From the NCBI GenBank assembly GCA_016125455.1, contig WGLS01000001.1, positions 434,001 to 498,000 on the forward strand: a DNA stretch of 64,000 bases, written 5' to 3'. The notes beneath the pieces are model-generated. The model was not told the origin of the DNA and did not search any database. It was given only the letters and a program-made list of their open reading frames with translations. Both the position numbers and the translations under genes were made by a program. The DNA is from Alphaproteobacteria bacterium. GTDB lineage: Bacteria; Pseudomonadota; Alphaproteobacteria; Caulobacterales; Parvularculaceae. Of the stretch, positions 1 through 8,419 are shown piece by piece (the first letter of the stretch is position 1; every line of letters starts with the position of its first letter).

Positions 1-2
1 GC

Positions 3-311
3 CTGACCAATACCCGACTGACCGTCCACCTGCCGATCATCGCGCCGGAAGGAAGCGCCTTCCGTATCGCGAGCAACCGGTTCGACTGGGGCCTGGATGC
101 GCCAATCATCATTGATGACTCGTTCTTGTACGAAGCGTGGAATGGTTCCGACGAAGACTTCGTCGCCCTCACTTTCAAGATTCCCCATCCACATCTAGCG
201 GCGGCGGAGTTGATGGCGATTGAGGCTGTCTATGACCGCTTCGACAGCTGGGTTGCGGACCGCATCGACCGCCTTGGGATCATCCATCCTGACGCGCCGA
301 CGAAGTCTTGA
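3..311 (+). CDS. aspartyl/asparaginyl beta-hydroxylase-like protein, C-terminal part (5' end outside window)
   Basis: The open frame enters from the left edge and encodes 102 residues. It matches the C-terminal half of the Asp/Asn beta-hydroxylase cupin (Fe(II)/2-oxoglutarate dioxygenase) family: NTRLTVHLPIIAPEG carries the first metal His, then IIIDDSFLYEAWN and TFKIPHPHL. In the family the DDSF motif normally reads DDSFxHExWN, with the His as the second iron ligand; here it is Tyr (DDSFLYEAWN). The basic residue usually found before the HP motif is also not evident. The protein may therefore be inactive, or metal-free with a binding role (inference). The N-terminus is not visible, so full length and start are unknown. 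The family call is fairly secure; catalytic competence is doubtful. Confidence 0.7.
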   Translation: MTNTRLTVHLPIIAPEGSAFRIASNRFDWGLDAPIIIDDSFLYEAWNGSDEDFVALTFKIPHPHLAAAELMAIEAVYDRFDSWVADRIDRLGIIHPDAPTKS

Positions 312-406
312 ACGATGGCAGGCCGTTTGGCCTCGGGGCGAGGCTGATCGGCAGAAAATCGGCGTCCGGAGCGTAGAGGCAACTGCGCAATTGGGCTGGA
401 GTTGAC

Positions 407-715
407 ATGAGCGAAGCAAGACCCGCAATTTCAATCGATCTTGAAGACGACGGCGGATCAAAGGGTCGGTACGTCGCGCGCGTGGCGGGAAATGACGATC
501 CGGGAGAACTGACGTTCTCGCGCGCGAGCGCCGCGCTTGTCATCGTCGACCATACTGGCGTACCGGACAGCCTGCGAGGCCTCGGCGTTGGCGCCGCCCT
601 CGCCGCTCGGGTCGTCGCGGACGCCCGCGAGCAGGGCTTCAGAATCGTGCCGCTCTGCCCATTCTTCAAGGCGCAGGCGGCGAAACATCCCGAATGGAAA
701 GACGTTGTTCAGTAA
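407..715 (+). CDS. small GNAT-family N-acetyltransferase (YjdJ type)
   Basis: A 102-residue protein with a minimal GNAT fold. The acetyl-CoA pyrophosphate loop appears as VPDSLRGLGVGAALAARVV (R-x-x-G-x-G/A type), preceded by a beta strand with VIVDHTGV. The C-terminus, GFRIVPLCPFFKAQAAKHPEW, is typical of the short YjdJ/NATD1-like acetyltransferases, whose natural substrates are mostly unknown. The ATG lies 95 bases after the previous stop. In many alphaproteobacteria a GNAT gene sits near hslV/hslU (general recollection), but here it lies on the opposite strand to hslV and converges with it. Confidence 0.8.
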   Translation: MSEARPAISIDLEDDGGSKGRYVARVAGNDDPGELTFSRASAALVIVDHTGVPDSLRGLGVGAALAARVVADAREQGFRIVPLCPFFKAQAAKHPEWKDVVQ

Positions 716-804
716 GCGGAGCGATCAGGCTTGGCCGCCCGGATCGTTGAACTGGGCGGCATGGAGCGCATGGTCCATCCATGCCGGCATCCGCGCGCCG
801 AGCC

Positions 805-1377
805 TTATTCGCCGATAATCTCAAGCGTCAGCTGATCGTTCGTATAGACGCAAATGTCCGCGGCGATCCCCATCGCCTTGCGAACGATCGTTTCGGCGTC
901 GAGGTCGGTCTCCTCATAGAGCGCCCGCGCCGCTGCGCGGGCATAGTCGCCGCCGGAGCCGATCGCCGCCACTCCATGCTGCGGCTCCAGCACGTCGCCC
1001 GACCCGGTCAGCTGCAACGTCATGTCCCTGTCCGCAACGATCATCATGGCTTCGAGCCGCCGCAGATAGCGGTCCGTGCGCCAGTCCTTCGCCAGTTCGA
1101 CCGACGCGCGCATCAGCTGGCCGCTGTACTGGTCAAGTTTGCCCTCCAGACGCTCCATCAGCGTGAAAGCGTCCGCCGTCCCCCCAGCGAAGCCGGCGAT
1201 TACCTTGCCGCCGCCGATCCGCCGAACCTTGCGCGCGTCGCCCTTCACGACCGTTTGACCGAGGGAGACCTGGCCGTCGCCGCCGACGCAGACCTTCCCT
1301 CCCCGCCGAACCGACAGGATCGTCGTGCCATGCATTCTTGGGGCGTCCGTCATTGCAGCCTCTCGAGGAACGTTCAC
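805..1377 (-). CDS. hslV: ATP-dependent protease proteolytic subunit HslV (ClpQ)
   Basis: A 190-residue, proteasome-beta-like Thr peptidase that forms the core of the HslUV chaperone-protease. The mature N-terminal catalytic Thr is in [13 protein letters not shown]; the sequence upstream of it is the propeptide. Also visible are [15 protein letters not shown] and [19 protein letters not shown], both strongly conserved in HslV. Two Met starts are possible: the one used here (MNVPREAAM) and an internal Met at about 1353 ([11 protein letters not shown]), which gives a propeptide nearer to usual length. The gene diverges from hisB, a common alphaproteobacterial arrangement. The ATPase partner hslU is not adjacent downstream; that space holds genes on the other strand. 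Confidence 0.95.
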   Translation of the reverse strand: MNVPREAAMTDAPRMHGTTILSVRRGGKVCVGGDGQVSLGQTVVKGDARKVRRIGGGKVIAGFAGGTADAFTLMERLEGKLDQYSGQLMRASVELAKDWRTDRYLRRLEAMMIVADRDMTLQLTGSGDVLEPQHGVAAIGSGGDYARAAARALYEETDLDAETIVRKAMGIAADICVYTNDQLTLEIIGE

Positions 1378-1519
1378 TTGTTGCGCGGCGTCGCCGCCAT
1401 GCTGCGCACACGGCCTCGGCGGTCAAGGGAAACCGCTGGTTCGACGCTTCAATCGCCGCGCTGGGCGGCCCCTTCTTTCGCGACGTGCGCGCCCGCGGGA
1501 AATAAGCTAAGACGCGCCT

Positions 1520-2122
1520 ATGGAAAGCGAAAACAGGGCCGCAACGGCCGAACGAAAGACCCGCGAGACCGAAGTCTTCGTCGCTGTCGATCTCGACGGC
1601 TCTGGCGACTACGATATCGAAACCGGCATCGGCTTCTTTGATCATATGCTGGAAGCTTTCGCCAAGCACGCCTCGCTCGACCTGAAGATACGCGCCGAGG
1701 GCGACCTTCATGTGGACATGCACCACACGGTCGAAGATGTCGGCATTGTGCTTGGCAACGCCTGCGCCCAGGCGCTCGGCGAGGCGCGCGGGATCCGTCG
1801 CTTTGGCCACGCCTACGTGCCGATGGACGAAACGCTGTCCCGCGCCGCCGTCGATGTCTCGAAGCGCCCGTACCTGGTCTGGCGGGTTGATTTCCCGCGC
1901 GACAAGATCGGCGAAATGGACACCGAGCTTTTCAAGGAGTGGTTCCACGCGTTTGCGATGAACGCCGGGCTTTGCCTGCACGTCGAGAATCTCTACGGCG
2001 CGAACTGCCATCATATCGTCGAAAGCTGCTTCAAGGCGACGGCGCGCGCGTTCCGCGCGGCGACTGAGGTCGATCCACGGGCCGGCGGCGCCCTGCCCTC
2101 GACCAAGGGTTCGTTCGGCTAA
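1520..2122 (+). CDS. hisB: imidazoleglycerol-phosphate dehydratase
   Basis: A 200-residue monofunctional HisB catalysing dehydration of imidazole-glycerol phosphate in histidine biosynthesis. The metal-binding signatures are complete: [28 protein letters not shown] and [11 protein letters not shown], which supply the paired His and Glu ligands of the di-manganese site. No histidinol-phosphatase domain is fused. It is the first gene of the his operon and reads away from hslV. The stop codon lies at the start of a 15-base perfect tandem duplication (2120-2149), so a second in-frame TAA follows directly. Confidence 0.96.
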   Translation: MESENRAATAERKTRETEVFVAVDLDGSGDYDIETGIGFFDHMLEAFAKHASLDLKIRAEGDLHVDMHHTVEDVGIVLGNACAQALGEARGIRRFGHAYVPMDETLSRAAVDVSKRPYLVWRVDFPRDKIGEMDTELFKEWFHAFAMNAGLCLHVENLYGANCHHIVESCFKATARAFRAATEVDPRAGGALPSTKGSFG

Positions 2123-2149
2123 GATATTGGCGGTTAAGATATTGGCGGT
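2120..2149. repeat. 15-bp perfect tandem duplication over the hisB stop codon
   Basis: The unit taagatattggcggt occurs at 2120-2134 and again at 2135-2149 without a mismatch. It begins with the hisB stop codon, so both copies carry an in-frame TAA. A looser pair, built on 'ctgagacc', follows. The segment lies in the 190-base hisB-hisH spacer, unusually long for this operon, in which the other junctions overlap or nearly touch. Confidence 0.9.
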
Positions 2150-2313
2150 TGAGACCCTGGCTGCTGAGACCGAGGCCCATCGGCGACCCCTCGCCGCCTC
2201 ATCTTCGGGTTCCGGCCTTCGCCCGCCGCACTGTGTGTCGAGCTTCGTGCTGCGCCTTGCGAACCGCACGCCGGCTGCGTATCCCCCGCGCTCCCCTTAG
2301 GACGCGCCGAAGC

Positions 2314-2967
2314 ATGATCGAAACCGTCGCACTGATCGACTATGGCTCCGGCAATATCCGGTCGGTGCAAAAGGCGCTGCAGCGCGCAAGCCGTGAAAGC
2401 GGCCTGTCGACTGCCGTGATCGTCACGTCCGACGCGCAGCAGGTGGCGTCTGCCGACCGTCTCGTTCTGCCGGGGGTCGGCGCATTCCGCGCGTGTTATC
2501 AAGGGCTTGTGGCGCTGCCGGGAATGATGGACGCACTCGACGAGGCCGTCCGCCTCAAAGCTCGGCCGTTCCTCGGCGTCTGCGTCGGCATGCAGCTCCT
2601 CGCTACGCGCGGCCATGAGTATGGCCTGTCGGCAGGGCTTGGCCTGATTGCTGGCGACGTGTTGCCGCTGTCGGCGCGCGCCGGCGTCATTTCCGGCGGC
2701 CTTCGGGTGCCGCATATGGGTTGGAACGACGTGTCGTTCGTTGGCGGTCAGGATCTTGGCGATCGACCTGACGAGGCGTTCTATTTCGCTCATTCATTTT
2801 ATTTCGATGTCGAAAGCGACGAGGATGTGATCGCTGTTTGCGACTATGGCGGGCCGCTGCCGGTCGGCGTTCAGAGGGGCAATGTCATGGGCTTTCAGTT
2901 CCATCCTGAAAAGAGCCAGGGGGCCGGCATTGCGCTTCTTGCGGCGTTCCTGCGGTGGCGACCGTGA
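2314..2967 (+). CDS. hisH: imidazole glycerol phosphate synthase, glutamine amidotransferase subunit HisH
   Basis: A 217-residue class-I glutamine amidotransferase that produces ammonia for HisF. The N-terminal VALIDYGSGNIRSVQKAL is the family signature. The nucleophile is Cys90 in FLGVCVGMQ; the His-Glu pair of the triad is His197/Glu199 in FQFHPEKSQ. The frame is open upstream to 2149, but that part is low-complexity Arg-rich translation, and homology starts at the ATG at 2314. The 3' end overlaps the start of hisA, so translation is probably coupled. Confidence 0.96.
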   Translation: MIETVALIDYGSGNIRSVQKALQRASRESGLSTAVIVTSDAQQVASADRLVLPGVGAFRACYQGLVALPGMMDALDEAVRLKARPFLGVCVGMQLLATRGHEYGLSAGLGLIAGDVLPLSARAGVISGGLRVPHMGWNDVSFVGGQDLGDRPDEAFYFAHSFYFDVESDEDVIAVCDYGGPLPVGVQRGNVMGFQFHPEKSQGAGIALLAAFLRWRP

Positions 2968-3704
2968 CCAGGGCGGCGTTCGAGATCTGGCCGGCAATAG
3001 ACCTTAAGGGGGGGCGCTGCGTGCGCCTGCTGCACGGCGATCTCTCAGCCGAAACTGTCTACAATGATGACCCCGCCGCGCAGGCTGGCGTCTTCGCCGA
3101 GGCTGGGTATGACCGCCTGCACATCGTCGACCTCGATGGGGCGGTGGCTGGCGAATCGCGGAATCAGCCCGCCGTTTCAGCCATACTCAAAGCGTTCCCG
3201 GGACCGAAACAGCTCGGCGGCGGCGTGCGGGACATGGCGGCGGTCGATCGCTGGCTCGACGCCGGGGTCGATCGGGTCATACTTGGCACCGCGGCGGTGC
3301 GGGACCCGGCGTTCGTCGCGGAGGCCGCCCGGGTTCATGCCGGGCGGATCGTGGTTGGCATTGACGCCGACAAGGGCGAAGTGCGGGTGAGCGGCTGGCT
3401 GGAAGGAGCGGGCCATTCGCCGATTGATGTTGCAAAACGCTATGAAGATCAGGGGGTTGCAGCGATCGTATACACCGATATTTCACGTGACGGCGCGCTT
3501 GTTGGCGTCAACGTCGACGCCACGGCGCAGCTCGCTGCGGCGCTTTCGATACCAGTGATTGCATCTGGCGGCGTCGCCGGGCCGGCCGATATCGAGGCGT
3601 TGGCGCGGCGGCCGGAAGGCATCGCCGGCGCCATCGCCGGCAGGGCGATTTATAACGGCCGGCTGACCGCGGCAGCGGCCTTTGCCGCGGCGCGGCGAGG
3701 GTAG
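2955..3704 (+). CDS. hisA: ProFAR isomerase HisA
   Basis: A 249-residue (beta/alpha)8-barrel isomerase of histidine biosynthesis. The catalytic acid/base Asp pair is in WPAIDLKGGRCVRL and YTDISRDGAL; phosphate-binding loops are GGGVRD and ASGGVAGPADIEAL. The start given is GTG at 2955, inside hisH. A second GTG at 2964 overlaps the hisH stop as GTGA, is equally plausible and would give 246 residues. The next gene begins five bases after the stop. Confidence 0.95.
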   Translation: MATVTRAAFEIWPAIDLKGGRCVRLLHGDLSAETVYNDDPAAQAGVFAEAGYDRLHIVDLDGAVAGESRNQPAVSAILKAFPGPKQLGGGVRDMAAVDRWLDAGVDRVILGTAAVRDPAFVAEAARVHAGRIVVGIDADKGEVRVSGWLEGAGHSPIDVAKRYEDQGVAAIVYTDISRDGALVGVNVDATAQLAAALSIPVIASGGVAGPADIEALARRPEGIAGAIAGRAIYNGRLTAAAAFAAARRG

Positions 3705-3708
3705 TGCC

Positions 3709-5316
3709 ATGCCAGGTCTAGGTGACGTTACCAGCGTGCGGGCGATCGGCGTCATCGGATCGGCAGCTGCTGTTTCCCGGCTGTGGGATCGCCCGCCTTT
3801 CGTCGACGGCGATGCCGTGCGGCGGCCGTGGCGCCGCATGACCGCGACGGTCAGCGAAGGTGGGGAGCTTTACTCCGGCGGCGACGAAACCAGGGCGCCG
3901 GCCAGCGAGGAGGTCGCGGTCGAAACCTCAGCCGGCGCATCGCCGGCGGCCTTCGTTCGGCGCTGGACCGATCATGGATTGCGCCTGTCGGAGCGCGTCG
4001 GCGAGCCGCCGGACGACCGCCTGACGCCTGCGGCGCGTTTTGATGGAAAGGTCGCCAGCGCGCTGGCCCTTGTCGGCGACGCCGCGATCGAAATGCGGCT
4101 GCGCGTCGGTCGCACGACATCCGGAACCACGCCTTGCGATGGCGTTGACGCCGCCTGCGCCCAGTTCCTGCTCCTGCGCGGGGAACCGCAGGCATTCTTC
4201 AATCTCGTTCGTACAGCAATCAAGGACGCTGACGGCGCGTTACGGCTCGCAATAGGCCGCGACTGCGCCATCAACGCCGCCCTTGCCGGGCCGCCTGACG
4301 CAGGCCTCATCGCTCCGATGAAGATCAGCATCGATCCGGATGCGGACGCTGGCGAGGCGCTGGCCGAAGGGCTCGCGGCTTGCGCGGCGCGGCTGCTTGA
4401 AACCCGCAGCTTCCTTGCGGATGGGCGTTCGCCGGAAGGCGCCCGACATGCGCGCGTCGCCCTGCGCCGGTTGCGCTCGTTCGAAAAATGCTTCCGCGAC
4501 GCCGTCGCCGGCGATCGGCTGCGCAAGCTGTCGCGCCGTGCAAGGCGCCTCGCGCGCCAGATCGGCGCGGCGCGGGACTGGGACGTCTTTATCTCGGAAA
4601 CCCTGCCGATGAGCGGCGTCGACGGTTTTGAGCCGAAGGGCGCCCGCCGGCTGATGAAGGCGGCGGCGCGCTGTCGCAAGGCCGAATGGCGCCGCGTCGA
4701 AGCTGCGGTCGCTGCGCCTTCCTTCGATCAGCTTGCGCTCGACGCGTTCGCCGCCGCTGCGTCCCAGGACTGGCGCCGCGACGGCTCGGCGGCCTTGAGC
4801 GATCCCGCAAAGGCGTTCGCCGCCGTCGCGCTGGATGAGCGAGCCTCGGAATTGCAGGACGTTGCGGCGCGAATCGCCGTTGATGATCCTGCGACGCTCC
4901 ACGATCTCAGATTGTCGCTGAAGCGTTTCCGCTATGTCGCGCAAATCTTCAAGCCTGCGTATGCAAAAGAGATCCGCAAGCCGTATTTCAAACGCCTCGG
5001 CGCGCTGCAGGAAAGCCTCGGCGTACTGAACGACAATGTCGTCGCCGAACGCTTGTGCGACGCCGCCGCGGCGGGCGAGGGTGCGCGCGCCGTGCGCGCG
5101 GCGGGCTTCGTATGCGGCGTGAGCCGCCAGCGTGCGACGGACGCCGCGACGACGGCGATCGACGCCTGCCGGGCGCTCCTGGAGACGCCGCCGTTCTGGC
5201 GCGACGGGGAGGCGACTCCCATCCTCGGCGATCGGCGCTTTCAGGAACTCGCCGAGTTGTTGCGCGACATGAGCGGAGCAGCGTCCGGCGGATCAAAGGC
5301 GGATGACCGTTCCTGA
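3709..5316 (+). CDS. CHAD domain protein with degenerate N-terminal region, inserted in the his operon
   Basis: A 535-residue protein. From about residue 210 to 500 it is a CHAD domain, an alpha-helical domain rich in conserved His/Arg that binds inorganic polyphosphate in characterised relatives. Its two hallmark helices are [18 protein letters not shown] and [18 protein letters not shown]. The first about 200 residues may be a decayed CYTH (triphosphate tunnel) domain, because CYTH-CHAD is the usual architecture, but I see no ExExK motif, so this is inference. The ATG is five bases after the hisA stop, and the TGA overlaps the hisF ATG as TGATG. The gene is thus embedded in, and probably co-translated with, the histidine operon, where it is not a usual member. 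No histidine-pathway role can be assigned. Confidence 0.85.
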   Translation: MPGLGDVTSVRAIGVIGSAAAVSRLWDRPPFVDGDAVRRPWRRMTATVSEGGELYSGGDETRAPASEEVAVETSAGASPAAFVRRWTDHGLRLSERVGEPPDDRLTPAARFDGKVASALALVGDAAIEMRLRVGRTTSGTTPCDGVDAACAQFLLLRGEPQAFFNLVRTAIKDADGALRLAIGRDCAINAALAGPPDAGLIAPMKISIDPDADAGEALAEGLAACAARLLETRSFLADGRSPEGARHARVALRRLRSFEKCFRDAVAGDRLRKLSRRARRLARQIGAARDWDVFISETLPMSGVDGFEPKGARRLMKAAARCRKAEWRRVEAAVAAPSFDQLALDAFAAAASQDWRRDGSAALSDPAKAFAAVALDERASELQDVAARIAVDDPATLHDLRLSLKRFRYVAQIFKPAYAKEIRKPYFKRLGALQESLGVLNDNVVAERLCDAAAAGEGARAVRAAGFVCGVSRQRATDAATTAIDACRALLETPPFWRDGEATPILGDRRFQELAELLRDMSGAASGGSKADDRS

Positions 5317-6104
5317 TGCTCAAGATACGGATCATACCATGCCTTGACGTCAAGGACGGCCGCGTCGTCAAGGGCGTCAGGTTTGTCGATCTCAGGGATG
5401 CGGGCGACCCGGTTGAGGCGGCGATCGCCTATGATGCAGCCGGTGCGGACGAGCTTTGTTTTCTCGATATTTCCGCAAGCCATGAGGGCAGGGGCGTCCT
5501 GCTCGACGCCGTCGCGGCGGTGGCGGAGCGCTGCTTCATGCCGTTGACGGTTGGAGGGGGCGTAAGGAGCATCGATGACGTTCGGCGGTTGCTCCTTGCG
5601 GGCGCTGACAAGGCTGCGATCAACACTGCCGCGCTTTCCCGTCCGGAACTGATCGCCGAAGCCGCCGAACGATTTGGCGCGCAATGCGTCGTCGTGGCGA
5701 TCGATGCGCGCAGGACCGGGCCTGGGCGGTGGGAATGCTTCACCCACGGCGGACGTACGCCGACCGGGATCGACGCGGTCGCGTTCGCCCGCGAAGCAGC
5801 CTGTCGCGGCGCCGGAGAGATCCTGCTGACGTCGATGGACGCGGACGGTTCGCGGTCCGGTTACGACATAGAGCTGACGCGCGCGGTCGTCGACGCAACG
5901 AGCGTGCCGGTGATCGCGTCCGGCGGCGCGGGCGCGCTGTCGCATCTTGTCGATGCCGCGCGCCTTGGCGGCGCGAGCGCGCTACTCGCGGCGTCGATCT
6001 TTCACTTCGGCCAGCATTCGATTGCTGAGGCCCGCGCGGCGTTGCGCGCGGCGGGGCTCCCGGTGCGGAACGATGTCATGGAGCGAAACGATCATGCCGG
6101 ATGA
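5316..6104 (+). CDS. hisF: imidazole glycerol phosphate synthase, cyclase subunit HisF
   Basis: A 262-residue (beta/alpha)8 barrel that uses ammonia from HisH to form IGP and AICAR. The catalytic Asp residues are in [16 protein letters not shown] and VVVAIDARR. Phosphate loops [14 protein letters not shown] and [11 protein letters not shown] are also present. The ATG overlaps the CHAD gene's stop by one base. The 3' end overlaps hisE by 11 bases. Confidence 0.96.
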   Translation: MLKIRIIPCLDVKDGRVVKGVRFVDLRDAGDPVEAAIAYDAAGADELCFLDISASHEGRGVLLDAVAAVAERCFMPLTVGGGVRSIDDVRRLLLAGADKAAINTAALSRPELIAEAAERFGAQCVVVAIDARRTGPGRWECFTHGGRTPTGIDAVAFAREAACRGAGEILLTSMDADGSRSGYDIELTRAVVDATSVPVIASGGAGALSHLVDAARLGGASALLAASIFHFGQHSIAEARAALRAAGLPVRNDVMERNDHAG

Positions 6105-6420
6105 AACCCTTGGCGCGGCGGTTGACAAGCTGACGGCGACCATCGCCTCGCGTGGGTCGGCCTCGCCAGGCGATTCGTACACGGCGAAACTGCTGGCTGG
6201 CGGGCCGGAGGCGTGCGCCAGAAAGTTCGGCGAAGAAGCGATCGAGGCCATTGTCGAAGCGGTGAGAGGCGACAAGGAACGCCTCGCGGACGAGGCGGCG
6301 GACGTGATCTACCATCTCCTCGTTCTCCTCGCCGCGGCCGATACGCCGCCGGCGGCGGTCGCGTCGGCGCTTGCGCGTCGGCGCGGCATGTCCGGGCTTG
6401 AAGAGAAGGCGCGCCGCTAG
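6094..6420 (+). CDS. hisE: phosphoribosyl-ATP pyrophosphatase
   Basis: A 108-residue all-alpha NTP pyrophosphohydrolase (MazG-like fold) for the second step of histidine biosynthesis. Conserved residues are visible in [24 protein letters not shown] and in [17 protein letters not shown], whose Glu/Asp residues bind magnesium. The ATG at 6094 follows a GGAG at suitable distance; an upstream ATG at 6073 is possible but less well placed. This is the last his gene of the cluster; hisI, hisG and hisD are not in the window. Confidence 0.94.
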   Translation: MPDETLGAAVDKLTATIASRGSASPGDSYTAKLLAGGPEACARKFGEEAIEAIVEAVRGDKERLADEAADVIYHLLVLLAAADTPPAAVASALARRRGMSGLEEKARR

Positions 6421-6503
6421 ACCCGCGATGGCGGCGTTTGTTGCGCTCATCGCCTCGATGCGTCAGGCTCGGCGCAAGGGAAACGCACGAAGGAAGCCAT
6501 TTC

Positions 6504-7505
6504 ATGATGCGCGAAATCACGCTCGATCGACGTCAACTTCTCATGGGCGCCTCCGTCGCGGCGGCGACGGCGGCGGCCGCCACAGCTGCGCGGTCTGAAA
6601 GCGCCGCTGGAGCGCCCGACCTTTCCGGCAAGGCGATCCTTGTGACCGGGTCGTCGTCGGGATTTGGCCGTCTTGGTGCGGAGCACTATGCAAGGCTCGG
6701 CGCGAAGGTGTTCGCAACCATGCGCGACCTGCCGCGCCGGGAAGCCGATGAACTGCGCGATCTTGCTGCGTCCGACAAGCTCGATATCGCCGTGATTGAA
6801 ATCGACGTGCGGTCGGACGAGCTGGTTTCGGCCGGAGTCGCTGCGGCGGAAGCGGCCGCCGGCCGTCCGCTCGACGTCCTCGTTAACAACGCCGGCGTCG
6901 CCTATGGCGGGCCGGTCGAGGTTCAGGACATGGAGGCGACACGGAACATCTTCGAGACGAATGTGTTCGGCTGTCACCGCATGGCGCGCGCCGTTCTGCC
7001 CGGCATGCGGTCGGCGGGCGCCGGGCAGATCTTCCAGATCGCCTCCCAGCTCGGCCGGCTCGTCCTGCCGGGTTACGGCCTTTATTCCGGCACCAAATTT
7101 GCGCTCGAAGCGCTGAGCGAGCAGATGGCGTACGAGCTTGCGCCGCACGGGATTGATGTGACCGTGATTGAGCCGGGCGGCTACCCGACGGAAATCTGGG
7201 AGAACAGCGAGGCGCTGACGACATCGCTCTTTGAACGGACGGACAAGGCGTTGATGGGCGCTTATCCCGCCCTGACCGCCCTGTCCGGCGGCGGCGGCGG
7301 GTCGACTGATCCGATGGACGTGCCCCGGGCGATTGCGGATATCATCGCCATGCCAAAGGGCGCCCGCCCGCTGCGCCGCGCCGTTCACCCGACGTCGCGT
7401 CCACAGGAAAAGATCAACGCCATCTCGGCGGAAACGCAGGTCGCCTGGCTTGGCGGCTCGCCCTTCGGGCCCTGGATCAAGGACGTCAACAATGTCGGCA
7501 AATAG
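6504..7505 (+). CDS. Tat-exported short-chain dehydrogenase/reductase
   Basis: A 333-residue protein. The N-terminus, DRRQLLMGASVAAATAAA, looks like a twin-arginine signal (RRxLL plus an Ala-rich hydrophobic stretch, about residues 8-35). It is followed by a classical SDR domain: the cofactor loop TGSSSGFG at about residues 48-55, NNAG, and the catalytic Tyr194/Lys198 in YSGTK. SDRs bind NAD(P) in the cytoplasm, and Tat exports folded, cofactor-loaded proteins, so a periplasmic oxidoreductase is consistent. The start at 6504 follows AAGGAAG; the frame extends further upstream without homology. The substrate is unknown. Confidence 0.85.
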   Translation: MMREITLDRRQLLMGASVAAATAAAATAARSESAAGAPDLSGKAILVTGSSSGFGRLGAEHYARLGAKVFATMRDLPRREADELRDLAASDKLDIAVIEIDVRSDELVSAGVAAAEAAAGRPLDVLVNNAGVAYGGPVEVQDMEATRNIFETNVFGCHRMARAVLPGMRSAGAGQIFQIASQLGRLVLPGYGLYSGTKFALEALSEQMAYELAPHGIDVTVIEPGGYPTEIWENSEALTTSLFERTDKALMGAYPALTALSGGGGGSTDPMDVPRAIADIIAMPKGARPLRRAVHPTSRPQEKINAISAETQVAWLGGSPFGPWIKDVNNVGK

Positions 7506-7516
7506 GGCGTCGAACG

Positions 7517-8395
7517 TTAGCGCAGCGCGCCAAGAAAATCCTTGAACCGGGCGCGCGCGTCCGACGCTTCCTCCCGGCCATAGTATTCCGGCAAGGTTGG
7601 GTCGTCGAAAACGTGCTCCGCATCCGGATAAAAGACGAGATCAATGTCGGCGCCTACCGCCGCGAGGCGCTCAAACGTCGCCTTGCACGCCGGACCGTCG
7701 ACGACGGTGTCGCGTCCGCCGACGAAGGCTATCGCCGGCGGGGAGATCGTCCACTCCTGAACGCGGGACCAGGCGCCGAACCCGCAATAGGGATAGAACA
7801 GGATCGCGCCGGCGATCTGCGGCGCCGCGACGCCGTCATGCTTCAGGGACGCCGGCGCACGTTTGCCGATGTCCATTGCAAAGAGATCCATCAACGTCCA
7901 CGCGCCATGCGACCAGCCAGCGACGACGATCCGTGCGGGATCGACGTCAGCGCGCGCGGCGACCAGGTTGACTGCCGCAATGGCGTCGCCCGCGCGCTCC
8001 TGGCCGAGAAGCGCCTTGCCCTGGCACACTTTCGCCATTGCCGCGTCGCGGTCGATGCCGCGCGGCGCATGGCTGTCGACGGAAAATGCCCGCCAGCCTG
8101 CCTCGGCGGCGACGGCGCCCCATTGCGCCATGAACGCGGGCCGGTAGCCGGAGCAGCCGTGGAACATGATGACCGCGGGGAGGGGCGATGTTTCCCCTGC
8201 GGCGCTTCCTGCGACTTCCGGCGACGCCTCGAGCCTGATATGCGGCGCAATCATGCGTTCGCGCTCGCTGATCGTCATATCCGGCCGGAGGCCGCCGACA
8301 ACATCGAGCAGCAATGCTTCATTTCGGAGCAGCGCAAAGCCGGCGCCTGCAATAGCAGCGACGAGGACAAGTCCGGCGACAAAGAATTTGCGCAT
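7517..8395 (-). CDS. membrane-anchored or secreted alpha/beta hydrolase, dienelactone hydrolase-like
   Basis: A 292-residue protein with an N-terminal signal/anchor (FFVAGLVLVAAIAGAGFALL, residues 4-23). The alpha/beta-hydrolase fold contains an oxyanion-loop HGCSGYRP, the nucleophile elbow GWSHG (Ser162) and a likely triad with Asp229 and His261 (DAEHVFDDP). This is the dienelactone-hydrolase branch, which covers many esterases; the substrate cannot be told. It converges with the SDR gene, leaving only about 11 bases between stops. A separate adenosine kinase gene follows upstream on the same strand. Confidence 0.82.
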   Translation of the reverse strand: MRKFFVAGLVLVAAIAGAGFALLRNEALLLDVVGGLRPDMTISERERMIAPHIRLEASPEVAGSAAGETSPLPAVIMFHGCSGYRPAFMAQWGAVAAEAGWRAFSVDSHAPRGIDRDAAMAKVCQGKALLGQERAGDAIAAVNLVAARADVDPARIVVAGWSHGAWTLMDLFAMDIGKRAPASLKHDGVAAPQIAGAILFYPYCGFGAWSRVQEWTISPPAIAFVGGRDTVVDGPACKATFERLAAVGADIDLVFYPDAEHVFDDPTLPEYYGREEASDARARFKDFLGALR

Positions 8396-8419
8396 CCCGG
8401 GCCCCCTAGATCCTTGCGC

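Noticed and set aside
1133-2269. Long minus-strand ORF (378 codons) across hisB and hslV
   Set aside because: Arg/Ala-rich antisense translation of GC-rich genes, no motif; hisB and hslV are unmistakable.
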